Assembly: GCA_900322105.1 (NCBI GenBank)
Contig: ONYV01000007.1
Span: 1-12,888 of the forward strand
DNA: 12,888 nucleotides
Direction of reading: 5' to 3'
Source of the DNA: an uncultured Eubacteriales bacterium
Lineage (GTDB): Bacteria > Bacillota > Clostridia > Oscillospirales > Acutalibacteraceae
Shown piece after piece: positions 1-7,005 of this stretch; the stretch's first letter is position 1; each line of letters starts with the position of its first letter. A program made the position numbers and the translations under genes. Below the pieces are notes generated by a model that saw nothing but the letters and a program-made list of their open reading frames with translations, was not told where the DNA came from and did not search any database.

Positions 1-693
1 ATCCTCTATCTTTCACAGCTTTTCTCGGCACTTCTGATCGGCATCGTGTCGGGACTTGTATATCGCAAAAAAACTCCGTCCGCAAAATCTCAGACGCTCT
101 CAGACACCGCTCCGATGCCGGGGATACTCTCTGTTTTTGTACAATGCTGTTCGGACGGCGCTTTGTCCGTCATTCAGCTCACATCCCTTGTCACGATCTT
201 TGCGGTGCTGACTGCTTTGTGCGGATCTCTCGGCATCACAGATCTTTCCTGCGCTGTATTCCGCGCTTTGGGAGCAGACTTTCCGACAGCAAACAGTCTG
301 CTGTATATCCTGACGGAAGTTACGTCCGCCTGCAAAACGATCACAGATGTCGGCGCACCCTTATGGCTGCTGTCGGCGGCGTCAGGCTTCGGAGGACTTT
401 GCGTGCATTTTCAGCTCTTTCTGATCTTAGGCGATATCCCGATACGCAAAACGGTATTTTTTTCATGCAGGATCGTGAACATGATCCTTTCATCCGTAAT
501 AGTATATACTGTATGTCTGTTTTACAGACCGACAGCAGAAGTCTTTGCCATTGGAAACGGAGCGCAGGCAGAGTGGCTATCGGTGAGCGCGGCAGGTTCT
601 GCGGCGATGGTAATATTGTCTGTTTTGTTTCTGCTGTCCCTTGGGACAAAGGGCAAAGGCTTGAAACGGAACATCTTTTTATTTCGGAGGTAG
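1..693 (+). CDS. ylbJ: YlbJ-like sporulation membrane protein, C-terminal part (5' end outside window)
   Basis: The frame is open from base 1, so the gene starts upstream of the window; 230 C-terminal residues are visible. The protein is strongly hydrophobic, with membrane segments near visible residues 1-20, 56-78, 112-135, 145-170 and 190-212. A Gly-rich segment, GFGGLCVHFQ, lies between two helices and resembles the nucleoside-recognition (Gate) domain repeat of YlbJ, where a GFGG-S/L-V/I-x-x-Q pattern recurs. In Bacillus subtilis ylbJ belongs to the mother-cell sigma-E regulon and is needed for heat-resistant spores. The stop codon follows GGAGG directly, and that GGAGG serves the next gene, so the two are probably cotranscribed and translationally coupled. 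Assignment rests on motif and topology; another Gate-domain transporter-like protein is the main alternative. Confidence 0.72.
   Translation: MLYLSQLFSALLIGIVSGLVYRKKTPSAKSQTLSDTAPMPGILSVFVQCCSDGALSVIQLTSLVTIFAVLTALCGSLGITDLSCAVFRALGADFPTANSLLYILTEVTSACKTITDVGAPLWLLSAASGFGGLCVHFQLFLILGDIPIRKTVFFSCRIVNMILSSVIVYTVCLFYRPTAEVFAIGNGAQAEWLSVSAAGSAAMVILSVLFLLSLGTKGKGLKRNIFLFRR
686..690 (+). promoter_or_regulatory. Ribosome binding site of the asparagine synthetase, abutting the ylbJ stop
   Basis: GGAGG, six bases before the ATG at 697. The ylbJ stop codon TAG (691-693) lies between them, so ribosomes finishing ylbJ release at the start of the next gene. Confidence 0.85.
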
Positions 694-696
694 CTT

Positions 697-2532
697 ATGT
701 GTGGTATTGCAGGTTGGTATGACAGAAAAGCAGGACTGCAGGGTCAGGACAATGTGATCAAAAAAATGTCGGAAAGCATGGAGCGCAGAGGTCCTGACGA
801 CAGCGGCATCTATCAAGACGACCATTTGTGCCTGATGCACAGAAGACTTGCCGTCATCGACCCCGAAAACGGCGCTCAGCCAATGACTGCCAAAACAAAG
901 GGACGATACTGTACGATCGTCTATAACGGCGAGATCTATAATACAAAGGAAGTACAAAGCGAACTGATCGAAATGGGCTATCGTTTTCATACTCACAGCG
1001 ATACGGAATGTGTGCTGCTGTCCTACCTGTGCTGGGGCAGTCGGTGCGTTGAAAAGCTGAACGGTATTTTTGCCTTTGCCGTCTATGACCACGACAGAGG
1101 GACGCTGTTTTTAGCAAGAGATCGTGTGGGTGTCAAACCGCTGTTTTATTATCAGTATGCAAACGGGCTGCTGTTTGCATCGGAAATACAAACGCTGCTG
1201 AAAAATCCCCTCGTCAGACCGGTGGTTGCGGAAGAAGGTCTTTGCGAGCTGTTTCTGATGGGACCCGGCAGAACGCAGGGACAGGGGATCATCAGGGGCG
1301 TGCAGGAGCTTTTGCCGGGAGAGTATGCGTTTTATGACGGTGAAAAGATGTTTTGTCATCGATATTTCACACTACAGGCAAAGGAACATACTTCCGATCT
1401 CACGCAAAGCATCCGTGAGGTCAGAGAGCTTGTGACGGATTCCATCGAAAGACAGCTTGTTTCGGATGTGCCGCTGTTTTGCTTTCTGTCGGGCGGTCTG
1501 GATTCGAGCATCATTTCTTACACCGCCGCACAGCACCGCAAAAGAAACGGAGAAGCGCCCATCGACACCTATTCTGTCGATTACCATGACAACGACAAGT
1601 ATTTTCAAAAGAGCCTGTTCCAGCCAACACCCGACAGTGAGTTTATCGGCATCATGACAGATGCCATCCACTCCAACCATCATGCGGTCGAGATCGACAA
1701 CACCGAGCTGTTCTATGCGCTGACAAAGGCAGTGGACGCACGTTCTCTGCCCGGTATGACGGACGTGGATGCATCCTTGCTGCTGTTTTGCGAAAGGATC
1801 CGTCAGGATTTCAAAGTAGGTCTTTCGGGCGAATGCGCAGACGAACTGTTCGGCGGCTACCCCTGGTATCACGATCAGAAGATCCTGTTTGAAGATACTT
1901 TCCCTTGGTCAAGGTCGCTTGATATTCGCCGCATGATCCTCAAAGACGGCTTTTTGCCAAAGGGCGAGGAGTATGTCCGTCAAAGGTATGCGGACACCTG
2001 CCGTCAGACAGAGAAGCTGCGGGGAGAATCTGCCCTTGACAGCAGGATGAGAGAAATGTTTTCACTCAATTTCTACTGGTTCATGCAGACGCTCCTCGAC
2101 AGAAAGGATCGTATGTCGATGTATCACGGGATGGAAGTGCGTGTGCCGTTTTGCGATCACCGCATTGTAGAATACGCCTACAATCTGCCGTGGAGCATCA
2201 AAGCCTGCGGCGGCAGAGAAAAGGGCATTTTGCGTGAAGCGTTCAGAGGACTGCTCCCCGACAGCATCATCGACAGAAAGAAAAGTCCCTATCCAAAGAC
2301 CCATCATCCGCTGTATTTCCGTCTGTGCGCCGAAAAAGTACGTGAGATCCTCAGTGATAAGACCTCTCCACTGTATGATATCCTGAATAAAAACGGAGTG
2401 GAAACGATCATAGAGCACCCCGAAAAGATCACCTCCCCTTGGTACGGTCAGCTGATGAAAGCGCCGCAGATTCTTGCTTATATCATTCAGCTTGACCACT
2501 GGTTCAGAACAAATCATGTCACCATTGAATAA
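697..2532 (+). CDS. asnB: Asparagine synthase (glutamine-hydrolysing)
   Basis: This 611-residue cytoplasmic enzyme makes asparagine from aspartate, ATP and glutamine. The N-terminal class II glutamine amidotransferase domain (about 1-200) has the catalytic Cys2 (MCGIAGW), RRGPDDSG near 30-37, RLAVID near 50-55, YNGEIYN at 76-82 and SDTE near 101. The synthetase domain has the ATP pyrophosphatase loop SGGLDSS at 265-271 and SGECADELFGGYPW at 377-390. All expected catalytic elements are present and the length is usual for the Firmicute AsnB/AsnO family. The start is fixed by Cys2 and the GGAGG six bases upstream. The N-terminus resembles the AsnO type more than the AsnB type of Bacillus from memory. 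Its coupling to a ylbJ-like gene suggests expression during sporulation, which is inference. It ends just before a strong bidirectional terminator. Confidence 0.96.
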   Translation: MCGIAGWYDRKAGLQGQDNVIKKMSESMERRGPDDSGIYQDDHLCLMHRRLAVIDPENGAQPMTAKTKGRYCTIVYNGEIYNTKEVQSELIEMGYRFHTHSDTECVLLSYLCWGSRCVEKLNGIFAFAVYDHDRGTLFLARDRVGVKPLFYYQYANGLLFASEIQTLLKNPLVRPVVAEEGLCELFLMGPGRTQGQGIIRGVQELLPGEYAFYDGEKMFCHRYFTLQAKEHTSDLTQSIREVRELVTDSIERQLVSDVPLFCFLSGGLDSSIISYTAAQHRKRNGEAPIDTYSVDYHDNDKYFQKSLFQPTPDSEFIGIMTDAIHSNHHAVEIDNTELFYALTKAVDARSLPGMTDVDASLLLFCERIRQDFKVGLSGECADELFGGYPWYHDQKILFEDTFPWSRSLDIRRMILKDGFLPKGEEYVRQRYADTCRQTEKLRGESALDSRMREMFSLNFYWFMQTLLDRKDRMSMYHGMEVRVPFCDHRIVEYAYNLPWSIKACGGREKGILREAFRGLLPDSIIDRKKSPYPKTHHPLYFRLCAEKVREILSDKTSPLYDILNKNGVETIIEHPEKITSPWYGQLMKAPQILAYIIQLDHWFRTNHVTIE

Positions 2533-2536
2533 GAAA

Positions 2537-2566
2537 AGTGCCTGCTTGTGTACTCAAGCAGGCATT
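2537..2566. terminator. Bidirectional intrinsic terminator between convergent asnB and acetyltransferase genes
   Basis: A perfect 10-bp stem, TGCCTGCTTG (2539-2548) with CAAGCAGGCA (2555-2564), and a 6-base loop. The stem can extend by a G-U and an A-U pair. On the minus strand it is followed by CTTTTCTTATT, a good U-rich tract for the acetyltransferase, whose stop lies a few bases away. On the + strand the following tract is only moderately T-rich, but an A-rich run precedes the stem. It lies between two converging genes and probably serves both. Confidence 0.85.
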
Positions 2567-2568
2567 CA

Positions 2569-3123
2569 TTATGGCTGATAATCTTTTTTCAGGATAGACC
2601 GCACCACAACGTCACAAACGCCCTGATTGGCAAAACCTGCCTGACGGAGCGTCCCTTCATATTGCAGACCGCATTTTTCCATCACACGACCGGAGGCGGT
2701 GTTGCGCACGTCATGAGTGGCTTTTATCCTCTTGAAACCGACTTCTGTAAACAAAAAACGCACGACCGCTTTCAGCGCTTCGGTCATGATACCCTTGCCC
2801 CAATATGCTTCGCCCAGACAGTAGCCGACAGAGGCGCTCTGTGTCATTTCCTGCACACTGATAACAGAAATGCTGCCGATCACCTGATGATTCTCTTTCC
2901 ATTCGATCACCCAGTCGTAGCAGTCCTTATGCTCATATTCAGTGATACGGCTTTTGATATAGAGCCGCACATCAGAAGCGCGGCGGTAAGGCGGCCATGT
3001 CAGAAATCTTGTGACAGCAGGGCTGGATGCCCAATTGACAAACATATCTTCAGCGTCAGTCACCTTGTATTTTCTCAGGATCAGTCTTTCGGTCTCGATC
3101 TGTTTTGTTCCGATCTGCTGCAT
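2569..3123 (-). CDS. GNAT-family N-acetyltransferase, RimJ/RimL type
   Basis: A 184-residue cytoplasmic acetyl-CoA-dependent acetyltransferase. The N-terminus has the RLILR-x-(Y/F)-x-x-x-DAEDMF opening (13-28) shared by RimJ/RimL-type proteins that acetylate ribosomal-protein N-termini and by related antibiotic or amino-acid acetyltransferases. GNAT motif A is at about 98-117 (VGYCLGEAYWGKGIMTEAL), with the acetyl-CoA pyrophosphate-binding W-G-K-G-I-M. The later N-x-x-S-x-x-VMEKCG motif is at 141-152. The substrate cannot be told from sequence; many family members act on proteins, others on small molecules. An AAGGA-like site lies 9-12 bases before the ATG. The terminator of the upstream small gene precedes it closely. 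I could not find a convincing promoter in the short gap, so read-through past that terminator is possible. Confidence 0.9.
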   Translation of the reverse strand: MQQIGTKQIETERLILRKYKVTDAEDMFVNWASSPAVTRFLTWPPYRRASDVRLYIKSRITEYEHKDCYDWVIEWKENHQVIGSISVISVQEMTQSASVGYCLGEAYWGKGIMTEALKAVVRFLFTEVGFKRIKATHDVRNTASGRVMEKCGLQYEGTLRQAGFANQGVCDVVVRSILKKDYQP

Positions 3124-3159
3124 CTTGCGCCATCCTTTCGTTTATTTCAGTTTACAAAA

Positions 3160-3187
3160 AAACGGCTGACTGAAAGGTCAACCGTTT
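3160..3187 (-). terminator. Intrinsic terminator of the 49-residue membrane protein gene
   Basis: Read on the minus strand, AAACGGTTGAC pairs with GTCAGCCGTTT (11 bp including one G-U) around a 6-base loop, followed by a run of seven T residues. It lies 18 bases beyond the stop of the small gene. Confidence 0.87.
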
Positions 3188-3205
3188 CAATATCAGATCA
3201 ATGAA

Positions 3206-3355
3206 TCAAAGAATGGAGCTGTCAAGGTAATGCTCCAGTTCTGCTTCGTCTCTTTTATGTTTTTCCCTGATCAGCATGAAGGTTGCAAAAGCAGCGGTCA
3301 GCGCACAAAGACCTCCGATAACAGAGATCAAAACAATGAATAACTTCTTGCTCAT
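3206..3355 (-). CDS. Small single-pass membrane protein, 49 residues, unknown function
   Basis: This short gene begins at an ATG with a GGAGGG ribosome binding site seven bases upstream (3363-3368). It encodes a 49-residue protein: MSKK, then a hydrophobic stretch at about residues 5-29 (LFIVLISVIGGLCALTAAFA and on), then a charged tail with REKHKRDEAELEHYLDSSIL. The lysines at the N-terminus and the long charged C-terminus suggest one membrane helix; the orientation cannot be settled. It is a self-contained transcription unit, with a near-consensus promoter about 40-70 bases upstream of the ATG and a strong terminator downstream. It matches no family I recognise. Short length alone would make it doubtful, but promoter, ribosome binding site, reading frame and terminator all agree. 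Confidence 0.8.
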   Translation of the reverse strand: MSKKLFIVLISVIGGLCALTAAFATFMLIREKHKRDEAELEHYLDSSIL

Positions 3356-3394
3356 AAGAATGCCCTCCTGTAAAACTAATTCAACTATAAAAGT

Positions 3395-3423
3395 ATTATA
3401 TTATTTTTTTACAAAAAAGTCAA
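3395..3423 (-). promoter_or_regulatory. Housekeeping sigma promoter of the 49-residue gene
   Basis: On the minus strand, TTGACT (3418-3423) and a perfect TATAAT (3395-3400) are separated by exactly 17 bases of A/T-rich DNA. Transcription would start near 3388 and give a leader of about 33 bases. Confidence 0.88.
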
Positions 3424-3469
3424 GGATAATAAAAAAATAATGTCCAAAGATTCCATTGGAGCAAAAAGA

Positions 3470-3494
3470 AAAGCAGAACGAAACGTTCTGCTTT
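3470..3494 (-). terminator. Intrinsic terminator of rpsT
   Basis: AAAGCAGAACG (3470-3480) pairs perfectly with CGTTCTGCTTT (3484-3494) around a 3-base loop, an 11-bp stem. On the minus strand it is followed by TCTTTTTG, giving a U-rich tract. It lies about 45 bases past the rpsT stop. Confidence 0.88.
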
Positions 3495-3539
3495 GAGCGC
3501 TATAAAAGCGAGAGTTGCTTCTTACCGACCTGAAAACAC

Positions 3540-3800
3540 TCAGGCAGAAGCGTTGAGCTTGCGAGCCAGAGAAGACTTTTTTCTTGCAGCGGTATTCTTC
3601 TTGAGGATACCCTTTGCAGCAGCCTGATCGATCTTCTTGATGGCTACACGAACAGCCATATCTTTATCTGAAGCACCGCTTTCTACAGCAGCGTTAGCCT
3701 TTTTGATACTGGTCTTCAGATTGCTCTTTACTATTTTGTTAGCCTCTGTTTTTGCAGCAGCTACCTTCACACGCTTTTTTGCTGATTTGATGTTAGGCAT
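3540..3800 (-). CDS. rpsT: 30S ribosomal protein S20
   Basis: An 86-residue basic protein that binds 16S rRNA early in 30S subunit assembly. The start MPNIKSAKKRVK is characteristic of the S20 family, and the length and the Ala/Lys-rich helical composition fit. The C-terminal half has IKKIDQAAAKGILKKNTAARKKSSLARKLN, matching the conserved A-x-KG-x-(L/I)-H/KKN-x-AARKKSRL-x-x-x-(L/I)N signature. A GGGAGGTG ribosome binding site lies just upstream of the ATG. The gene has its own promoter and terminator, so it is monocistronic here. Confidence 0.98.
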   Translation of the reverse strand: MPNIKSAKKRVKVAAAKTEANKIVKSNLKTSIKKANAAVESGASDKDMAVRVAIKKIDQAAAKGILKKNTAARKKSSLARKLNASA

Positions 3801-3836
3801 TCCGACACCTCCCTTTTCCTATCTTGCGTACAGCTT

Positions 3837-3865
3837 ATATTATCATTATTTCAGGAAAAATGCAA
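3837..3865 (-). promoter_or_regulatory. Promoter of rpsT
   Basis: On the minus strand, TTGCAT (3860-3865) and TAATAT (3837-3842) are 17 bases apart. The predicted leader before the rpsT ATG is about 30 bases and includes the GGGAGGTG site. Confidence 0.75.
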
Positions 3866-3922
3866 GGGGTTTTTGAAAAAAATTTCAAAAAAAATACACT
3901 TTGTATTATTTTCTAACAGAAC

Positions 3923-3936
3923 GCCGACTTTTCGGC
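3923..3936 (-). terminator. Possible weak terminator of the L,D-transpeptidase gene
   Basis: A 5-bp stem, GCCGA with TCGGC around a 4-base loop, lies 10 bases past the stop codon. On the minus strand it is followed by GTTCTGTT, only partly U-rich. The stem is short, so this is tentative. Confidence 0.35.
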
Positions 3937-3945
3937 AAAATACTG

Positions 3946-4866
3946 TCAGGAATAAATATACACCGGCATTCCAAGGTAAGCAAGACCATAGACTTGCTTT
4001 GCTTTTTCAAACGGGAGATTGACGCAGCCGTGTGAGCCGACTGTCAGATACAGCTCGCCCCCGAAATCCGCCTGCCATATCGCATCATGTATGCCGACAG
4101 CGTCAGTGAACTCCACCCAATAGCTCACTTCCGTTTCATAGTCCTCGCCGCTGAGAAGGGCATTCTGTTCTTTGTCAAAGACAACAAACGCCCCCTCCGG
4201 CGTGCCGTGAGATGTGTTCGGGTTGCCTGTGATGACAGGGGAATCCATCATCAGGCGGTTTTGACGGTACAGCCACAAATGCTGCTGCTCAATGCTCACC
4301 TCAATATACGTGCCGTCATTGTCTTTCGGACTGCCGTAAACATATCCCTTTTCTTTCCACCACTTTGCGCTTTCCTCACTCTGAGATGTCAGATCAGCAG
4401 AAAGAGTACCTGCTTTTTCGATCGTTTTCTTTAGCTTTTCAAAAGCATAGTTTTCATCCAGCTTCCATTTTCCTGCCCTGTTGCTGAGCGTTCGTGTCTT
4501 TCCGTCATGTGAAGTGAAAGAAACGGTATCTTCCGTCAGATCGGTTTTTTTCGCAAGAATTCCGTGAATGTATTCTTTCAGCTTATCCTCATGTACACGG
4601 TACTGAAACGCACCGTTTTCTTTTTGTATCTCCACCATATCCCGAATGTCTTCAAAGCGCAGTGTTTCCCTGTCACTTCCAAAACGCAGGGTGATGCTGA
4701 CATCCTTGATCTTACCAAGCTCCTCCTGCTTTGGCGTCCTGCTGTCTGTATCCTCTTCTCTCCGACTCATACAGCCTTCTGTTGTCCCTACTACGATCAT
4801 CGTCAGACACAGCAGCAAGCAAAAGATCATGCCGAAATGCCGTGTTTCAGGCTCTTTTTTTCTCAT
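3946..4866 (-). CDS. L,D-transpeptidase (YkuD domain) with N-terminal membrane anchor
   Basis: An envelope enzyme of 306 residues expected to form 3-3 crosslinks in peptidoglycan or otherwise remodel it. From the N-terminus: a basic start (MRKKEPETRH); a hydrophobic anchor at about 11-28 (FGMIFCLLLCLTMIVVG); a linker; one domain at about 55-150 that resembles the peptidoglycan-binding PF12229 module; and the YkuD catalytic domain from about 187 to the end. The signature is visible: HGTPEGAF near 220, His260, and SHGCVNLP with catalytic Cys281. A Cys at 32 follows the hydrophobic stretch, but T-E-G-C is a poor lipobox, so an uncleaved anchor is as likely. I chose ATG 4866 over an in-frame TTG at 4881 because AGAGGA lies six bases upstream and would fall inside the longer frame. 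Relatives often carry two PF12229-like modules; this one seems to have one. Confidence 0.92.
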   Translation of the reverse strand: MRKKEPETRHFGMIFCLLLCLTMIVVGTTEGCMSRREEDTDSRTPKQEELGKIKDVSITLRFGSDRETLRFEDIRDMVEIQKENGAFQYRVHEDKLKEYIHGILAKKTDLTEDTVSFTSHDGKTRTLSNRAGKWKLDENYAFEKLKKTIEKAGTLSADLTSQSEESAKWWKEKGYVYGSPKDNDGTYIEVSIEQQHLWLYRQNRLMMDSPVITGNPNTSHGTPEGAFVVFDKEQNALLSGEDYETEVSYWVEFTDAVGIHDAIWQADFGGELYLTVGSHGCVNLPFEKAKQVYGLAYLGMPVYIYS

Positions 4867-4928
4867 ACCTTTTCCTCTCAAAACCTTTTGTATCTGTCAT
4901 TTGCTTGAGATCTCCTGACCTTATGCTT

Positions 4929-4958
4929 GTTATATGCAGATTTTTCAGTTTTATTCAA
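4929..4958 (-). promoter_or_regulatory. Candidate promoter of the L,D-transpeptidase gene
   Basis: On the minus strand, TTGAAT (4953-4958) and TATAAC (4929-4934) are 18 bases apart. The leader would be about 55 bases and carries a short 17-codon frame (see findings). Confidence 0.55.
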
Positions 4959-5002
4959 ATCGGAGATATGAGAAAACAGACACACAGTTTTTACAAAAAA
5001 CA

Positions 5003-5035
5003 ATTCCTGCCGCCTTTTTAAGGTGCAGCAGGAAT
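5003..5035 (-). terminator. Intrinsic terminator of the flavodiiron protein gene
   Basis: ATTCCTGC (5003-5010) pairs with GCAGGAAT (5028-5035). An inner CGCCTT/AAGGTG stem continues it after a 2-base bulge, closing on a 3-base loop. On the minus strand it runs into TTGTTTTTTG. It lies about 90 bases past the stop. Confidence 0.87.
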
Positions 5036-5126
5036 GTTGATTTTATCGGTTCAGATCGGCGTGTCATTCAAAAAGTAAGCAAATAGGACACACCATATCC
5101 GTTGCCGTTACCGCCAGATGGAACCC

Positions 5127-6917
5127 TCACGAGATCGGCTCGAAATCCGCTGCGCCGTGCTTGCACAGAGGACAGATGAAATCTTCGGGCAATTCTTCGC
5201 CCTCATAAACATAACCGCAGATCTTGCACACCCAACCTTTTTTGCCTTCGGTGTCGGGCTTTGGTTTGACGTTATTCTGATAATAGGTATAGGTCATCGT
5301 TTCCTTGTCGGAGATCACTCTTGCTTCGGTCACGCTGCAAATAAACATACCGTGTGTTTCCAGATCAATGTAATCTTCCACTTTCAGCGACATAAAGGAA
5401 TTGATATAGTGCGGCAGGAAAACAAGACCGTTATCCGAACGCAGCACTTCGCAGTCCGCAAACTTATCCGTATTTCTGCCGCTCTGAAAACCGAAATTCT
5501 CAAACACTCTGAACGGCGCTTCCACGGACAGGCAGTTGACGTTCATCACACCTGTCTGCTTGATGACATGGTGGGAGTAATTCTGCTTATTGATGCAGAC
5601 AGCAACACGGTTCGGAGAGTTCGTCACCTGCGTAACGGTGTTGACGATCAGCCCGTTATCTTTCTTGCCGTCTGAGGAAGTGACAACATACAGACCGTAG
5701 CCGATATTGAACAGTGCGCTCAGGTCGTTTTTGTTGGCTGTTTCGCTGTTCTGCGCAAGATAGTCCTTGCACAGCTCGTCAGAGAGCTTTTCGATCTGTT
5801 CCTTGCTGCTGTCATTGAGCGCCGACATGATCTTGACGGTCGTATCGGTAAATTCAATATTCTTGCAGCCCTGCAGCATATTCTTCATCGTCTTTGCCGC
5901 CATCGGCGCCCATGAACCGTTTTCGATCAGGGCAACGGTGCGGTTGCTGAAATTACGCTCGGTCAGGTGGTTGATAAATTCTCTCATAAAGGGGAAGATC
6001 TCGGAATTATAGGTAGTCGTTGCCAGCACGATCTTTCCGTAACGGAAAGCATCCTCTACACATTCCGCCATATCTTCTCTTGCTAAATCATTGACAGCGA
6101 CTTTCGGACAGCCTTTCATTCTCAGCTTTTCGGCAAGCAGTTCAACAGCCTTTTTGGTATTGCCGTAAACGGAGGTGTACGCGATCATGATGCCTTCGCT
6201 TTCTACTCCATAAGTCGACCATGTCTGATAGAGGTTCAGATAATAGCCGAGGTTTTCACTCAGGACAGGACCGTGCAGCGGACAGATGATGCTGATATCG
6301 AGAGCGGCGGCTTTTTTGAGGAGGTTCTGCACCTGTGCGCCGTATTTTCCGACAATGCCGAAATAATATCTTCTTGCTTCACAAGCCCAGTCTTCATCCA
6401 CATCCAGCGCGCCGAACTTGCCGAAACCGTCAGCAGAGAACAGCACTTTATCCTTGCTGTCGTAGGTAACGATGACTTCGGGCCAGTGTACCATCGGCGC
6501 CGCAACAAAATGCAGGGTATGTGTGCCAAGCTCCAGCGTACTGCCTTCACCGACAACAATCCTTCTGTCCTCAAACTGCGTGCCGAAGAAATTGCCCATC
6601 ATGGTGAACGCCTTTGTGCTGGAAACAATGACAGCCTCAGGATAGTTCTTCATAAAATTCAGGATATTGGCGCTGTGGTCGGGTTCCATGTGCTGAACAA
6701 CAAGATAATCGGGTTTTCTGCCGTCAAGGGCGTTTTCAAGATTGTCCAGCCATTCCTGTGTAAAGTTGCGGTCAACGGTGTCCATGACAGCGATCTTGCT
6801 GTCCATGATGACATAGGAATTGTATGCCATGCCGTTCGGAACATCATACTGACCCTCAAACAGGTCGATCTTGTGGTCATTCACGCCCACATATCGGATA
6901 TCGTTGGTAATATTCAT
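5127..6917 (-). CDS. Multidomain flavodiiron protein (diiron + flavodoxin + flavin reductase + rubredoxin)
   Basis: A 596-residue cytoplasmic protein of the family that reduces O2 to water or NO to N2O in anaerobes. Domains in order: a metallo-beta-lactamase-fold diiron domain (about 1-240), with ligands His76, Glu78, Asp80, His81 (HMEPDH), His144, Asp163 and His215; a flavodoxin domain (about 243-390), with the FMN phosphate loop TSVYGNT near 248 and ENGSW near 332; a flavin-reductase-like domain (about 395-545); and a C-terminal rubredoxin with Cys564, Cys567, Cys582 and Cys585 (CKICGY and CPLC). All diiron ligands are present, so it should be active. The fusion brings reductase and electron carrier onto one chain. 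I chose ATG 6917, not the ATG two codons earlier, because AAGGAG (6925-6930) is seven bases from 6917 but one base from 6923. It has its own promoter and terminator. Confidence 0.95.
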   Translation of the reverse strand: MNITNDIRYVGVNDHKIDLFEGQYDVPNGMAYNSYVIMDSKIAVMDTVDRNFTQEWLDNLENALDGRKPDYLVVQHMEPDHSANILNFMKNYPEAVIVSSTKAFTMMGNFFGTQFEDRRIVVGEGSTLELGTHTLHFVAAPMVHWPEVIVTYDSKDKVLFSADGFGKFGALDVDEDWACEARRYYFGIVGKYGAQVQNLLKKAAALDISIICPLHGPVLSENLGYYLNLYQTWSTYGVESEGIMIAYTSVYGNTKKAVELLAEKLRMKGCPKVAVNDLAREDMAECVEDAFRYGKIVLATTTYNSEIFPFMREFINHLTERNFSNRTVALIENGSWAPMAAKTMKNMLQGCKNIEFTDTTVKIMSALNDSSKEQIEKLSDELCKDYLAQNSETANKNDLSALFNIGYGLYVVTSSDGKKDNGLIVNTVTQVTNSPNRVAVCINKQNYSHHVIKQTGVMNVNCLSVEAPFRVFENFGFQSGRNTDKFADCEVLRSDNGLVFLPHYINSFMSLKVEDYIDLETHGMFICSVTEARVISDKETMTYTYYQNNVKPKPDTEGKKGWVCKICGYVYEGEELPEDFICPLCKHGAADFEPIS

Positions 6918-6924
6918 TTTCATA

Positions 6925-6930
6925 CTCCTT
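6925..6930 (-). promoter_or_regulatory. Ribosome binding site that decides the flavodiiron start
   Basis: AAGGAG on the minus strand. Spacing is 7 bases to the ATG at 6917 and only 1 base to the in-frame ATG at 6923, which favours 6917. Confidence 0.75.
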
Positions 6931-6953
6931 TGTCAAAAGATTTTTGTACAAAC

Positions 6954-6982
6954 AGTATACCATAAACATTTCCAAAAGTACA
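6954..6982 (-). promoter_or_regulatory. Extended -10 promoter of the flavodiiron protein gene
   Basis: On the minus strand, TATACT (6954-6959) is preceded by TGG, giving the extended TGn -10 form. The best -35, TGTACT (6977-6982), is 17 bases upstream and weak. The leader would be about 30 bases. It contains a short self-complementary TTTGTACAAA near 6943-6952 that could be an operator, though no known regulator site is matched. Confidence 0.6.
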
Positions 6983-7005
6983 GCATTTTTTGCGGCAAGC
7001 TGGCG

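Noticed and set aside
144..722. Open frame of 192 codons on the + strand
   Set aside because: It overlaps the YlbJ-like gene in another frame, is rich in Arg, His and Cys, has no ribosome binding site, and runs past the real start of the asparagine synthetase.
2548..3204. Open frame of 218 codons on the + strand
   Set aside because: It is the antisense shadow of the acetyltransferase gene, whose GNAT motifs are clear on the minus strand; it also spans two terminators.
4768..4776. Lipoprotein processing site in the L,D-transpeptidase (Cys32)
   Set aside because: T-E-G-C lacks the Leu/Val and small residues expected at -3 and -2. I kept a plain membrane anchor and mention the cysteine only as a possibility.
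6273..6965. Open frame of 230 codons on the + strand
   Set aside because: It is antisense to the flavodiiron gene, which keeps every metal ligand in the minus frame.
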